A stretch of 43,210 nt of DNA, taken from CAYWXK01 sp964462515. GTDB taxonomy: Bacteria; Planctomycetota; Phycisphaerae; Sedimentisphaerales; Anaerobacaceae. Positions 41,436 through 43,210 of the stretch are shown here, piece after piece (within the stretch, counting starts at the first letter, position 1; each line of letters opens with the position of its first letter). A model generated the notes under the pieces. The model did not search any database. It saw only the letters and a program-made list of their open reading frames with translations, and was not told the origin of the DNA. Where the stretch lies: assembly GCA_964462515.1 (NCBI GenBank), contig CAYWXK010000033.1, positions 1 through 43,210 on the forward strand. Direction: 5' to 3'. Both the position numbers and the translations under genes were made by a program.

Positions 41436-42728
41436 ATGAGTATTATCGAAATAGCAGCGGCGGCCAAATCGGACTCAATCCATCTGGCGGCGGTCAAAAC
41501 CGATGTAAAAAATGCTGCGCTGGCACAGATTGCTAATGCCTTAAAACAACATAGCGACAGAATTATCTCGGCCAATAAAAAAGACTTATCTATCGCCGAG
41601 AAAAATAACCTCGCTGCACCTTTGCTAAAACGTCTGAAATTCGATGAAGGCAAAATTGCTGAGACTATCGCAGGCATCGAGAGCTTAATTAAGCTCGAAG
41701 ACCCTGTCGGAAAAACACTTGTTGCTACCGAACTCGATAAGGGGCTGGAGCTTTATAAAGTCAGTTGCCCAATCGGCGTTATCGGCGTCATATTCGAGTC
41801 CAGGCCGGATGCCCTTGTGCAAATCTCAACGCTGTGCCTCAAAAGCGGCAACGCCGTCCTGCTCAAGGGCGGGAGCGAAGCCGAACACACCAATAACGTT
41901 TTGGCAAATATCATTGTGGAGGCCACAGAAAAGATAGGACTGCCCAAAGGATGGTTACAACTGCTTCATACTCGCCAGGATGTTGCGGAGATGCTGGCAA
42001 TGAGCGAATACATCGACCTGATTATTCCCCGCGGCTCAAACGAGTTTGTCCGCTATATAATGAATAATACCGACATACCGGTGCTCGGACACGCCGAGGG
42101 TATCTGCCATGTCTATGTGGATGGCGATGCAGATATAAATATGGCTGTAAATATCACCGTCGATTCAAAGTGCCAGTATGTCGCGGTGTGTAACGCTGCC
42201 GAGACGTTGTTGGTCGATAATAAAATCGCCGAAAAATTCCTGCCGAAAATAAAAGTTGCTCTGGAGCAAAAAGGCGTCGAGCTTCGCGGCTGCAAAAAGA
42301 CAGCCCAAATAATAGACGTAAAGCCGGCGACCGAAAAAGACTGGTCAACCGAGTATCTCGATTACATTATTTCGATAAAAGTTGTTGATGGCGTAAATGA
42401 GGCAATCGAGCATATAAACCGTTACGGCTCCCGCCACACCGATACGATTGTTACCGCTAACAAAAATGATGCGGAGCGGTTTATGGATTTAGTTGACTCA
42501 GCCAATGTCCTCTGGAATTGCAGCACGCGCTTTAGCGATGGCTACCGCTACGGCCTTGGGGCTGAAGTTGGTATTAGCACCAACAAAATCCACGCCCGCG
42601 GCCCAGTTGGGCTGGAAGGGCTGGTGATTTACAAATGGAAGCTGCTCGGCACCGGTCAAATCGTGGCCGACTATTCCGGGCCTAACGCAAAAAAATTTAC
42701 GCACAGGAAAATAGTGAGTAGGGATTAG
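41436..42728 (+). CDS. proA: gamma-glutamyl phosphate reductase
   Basis: 430 residues from ATG 41436, preceded by AGGGAAGTG. The frame is open to 41364, but homologues start near MSIIEIAAAAKS. ProA is an NADPH-dependent aldehyde-dehydrogenase-fold enzyme that reduces gamma-glutamyl phosphate to the semialdehyde in proline synthesis. Marks: PIGVIGVIFESRPDALVQIS, CLKSGNAVLLKGGSEAEHTN, LIIPRGSNEFVRYI, the catalytic Cys in VAVCNAAETLLV and NASTRFSDG-like NCSTRFSDGYRYGLGAEVGI. proB is not next to it, unlike in many bacteria. It diverges from tRNA-Gly and GH32. Confidence 0.95.
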   Translation: MSIIEIAAAAKSDSIHLAAVKTDVKNAALAQIANALKQHSDRIISANKKDLSIAEKNNLAAPLLKRLKFDEGKIAETIAGIESLIKLEDPVGKTLVATELDKGLELYKVSCPIGVIGVIFESRPDALVQISTLCLKSGNAVLLKGGSEAEHTNNVLANIIVEATEKIGLPKGWLQLLHTRQDVAEMLAMSEYIDLIIPRGSNEFVRYIMNNTDIPVLGHAEGICHVYVDGDADINMAVNITVDSKCQYVAVCNAAETLLVDNKIAEKFLPKIKVALEQKGVELRGCKKTAQIIDVKPATEKDWSTEYLDYIISIKVVDGVNEAIEHINRYGSRHTDTIVTANKNDAERFMDLVDSANVLWNCSTRFSDGYRYGLGAEVGISTNKIHARGPVGLEGLVIYKWKLLGTGQIVADYSGPNAKKFTHRKIVSRD

Positions 42729-42918
42729 GGAGTGGCTTGTCGTGCGTCGTGTGTTAGACGAAGCACGAATTTCTAAATCCGAAACTCGAAACAAATTCAA
42801 ATAACCAAAATTCAAATTAACCAAACAAGAAACCGCCGCAGGTGGAGCCCGCCGTTTGCAGCAAAAATGAGTTTTTAGAGGTTGCCTAAACCTGCACGAG
42901 ATAAATAGAATACTCAAT

Positions 42919-43210
42919 ATGCGTAAAAAAAGACGCTCGACTAATAAACATCTGCCGAGAGGATTGGCAATACTCTACGAAGATAGCGATATCGTTGTCG
43001 TGGATAAGCCGGCAGGACTCCTGACGGTGGGCACACCTTCCAACAAAACAAGAACAGCTTATTACATCCTGACCGATTATGTACGCAAAGGCTGTCTAAA
43101 ATCGCGCAACCGAGTTTTCATCGTTCACAGGATTGACCAGTGGACGTCCGGCGTGCTTGTCTTTGCAAAAAGCGAAGAAGTTAAGCTGCGATTGCAGGGG
43201 CAGTGGAAAG
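42919..43210 (+). CDS. RluA-family pseudouridine synthase, 5' part
   Basis: 97 codons to the right window edge. ATG 42919 follows in-frame stops; the leader is weak. After a basic start (MRKKRRSTNK) come LAILYEDSDIVVVDKPAGLL, TPSNKTRTAYYILTDYV and VFIVHRIDQWTSGVLVFAKS. HRID holds the catalytic Asp of the RluA/RsuA fold (family HRLD). The short start without an S4 domain fits small RluA types acting on 23S rRNA or tRNA. Completion lies outside the window. Confidence 0.85.
   Translation, partial: MRKKRRSTNKHLPRGLAILYEDSDIVVVDKPAGLLTVGTPSNKTRTAYYILTDYVRKGCLKSRNRVFIVHRIDQWTSGVLVFAKSEEVKLRLQGQWK

Overview
The window looks like chromosomal DNA of a planctomycete, most likely class Phycisphaerae near the Sedimentisphaerales. 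This is inference. It rests on exported giant repeat proteins ending in dockerin-like NLIDLAILA..WL motifs, a PEP-CTERM tail of the PAPGA type, GLUG and beta-helix proteins, an ECF sigma factor fused to a membrane-anchored extracytoplasmic domain, and a type II pseudopilin-like gene. Shine-Dalgarno sites (AAAGGAG/AGGAGG) are clear at most genes, several starts are TTG or GTG, and at least six places match TTGACA/TTGGCA/TTGCCA-16/17-TATAAT-like promoters.

Layout. 1-3131: end of a probable b-type cytochrome, a Gfo/Idh/MocA oxidoreductase and an NCS1 (cytosine/purine type) permease with a strong terminator. 3165-6752: a promoter-led, overlapping three-gene unit of discoidin-type lipoprotein, Agl23-like GT-C membrane protein and ApbE flavin transferase. 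6788-8778 (minus): family 2 glycosyltransferase and zinc-dependent phospholipase C-like protein. 9067-11208: LamG lipoprotein and a double-PAS protein without an output domain. 11497-11935: tmRNA (ssrA) with its promoter.

12419-23603 is a surface-protein island: a GLUG protein, a 2039-residue beta-helix protein with three tandem modules, a double-length GLUG protein and a third, mosaic GLUG protein, all with dockerin-like C termini. It is followed by a pseudopilin-like gene whose 5' end is built from dispersed palindromic repeats, and by the sigma-factor fusion. 27022-31017: SPL-type radical SAM protein (minus), PQQ-type beta-propeller, a small secreted Met/Gln/Pro-rich protein and a 65-residue basic DNA-binding-type protein.

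31168-33953 is a housekeeping block: trpS, DUF2007 and scpA in one tightly spaced operon, then trxA from its own promoter. 34337-37631: a PEP-CTERM protein gene split by a frameshift, and a beta-propeller/TPR protein with one c-type heme motif. 37632-39717 is a decayed patch: REP-like repeats, an IS110-family transposase pseudogene (one nonsense, one frameshift) and a structured downstream segment. 39749 to the end: GH32 glycosidase (minus), tRNA-Gly(TCC) (minus), proA, and the start of an RluA-type pseudouridine synthase cut by the window end.

The most interesting parts are the GLUG/beta-helix island with its sigma-factor fusion, the unusual tmRNA tag, the repeat-derived pseudopilin leader, and the IS110 remnant with its hairpin-rich flank beside REP-like repeats. 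No CRISPR array, prophage or recognisable defence system was seen.
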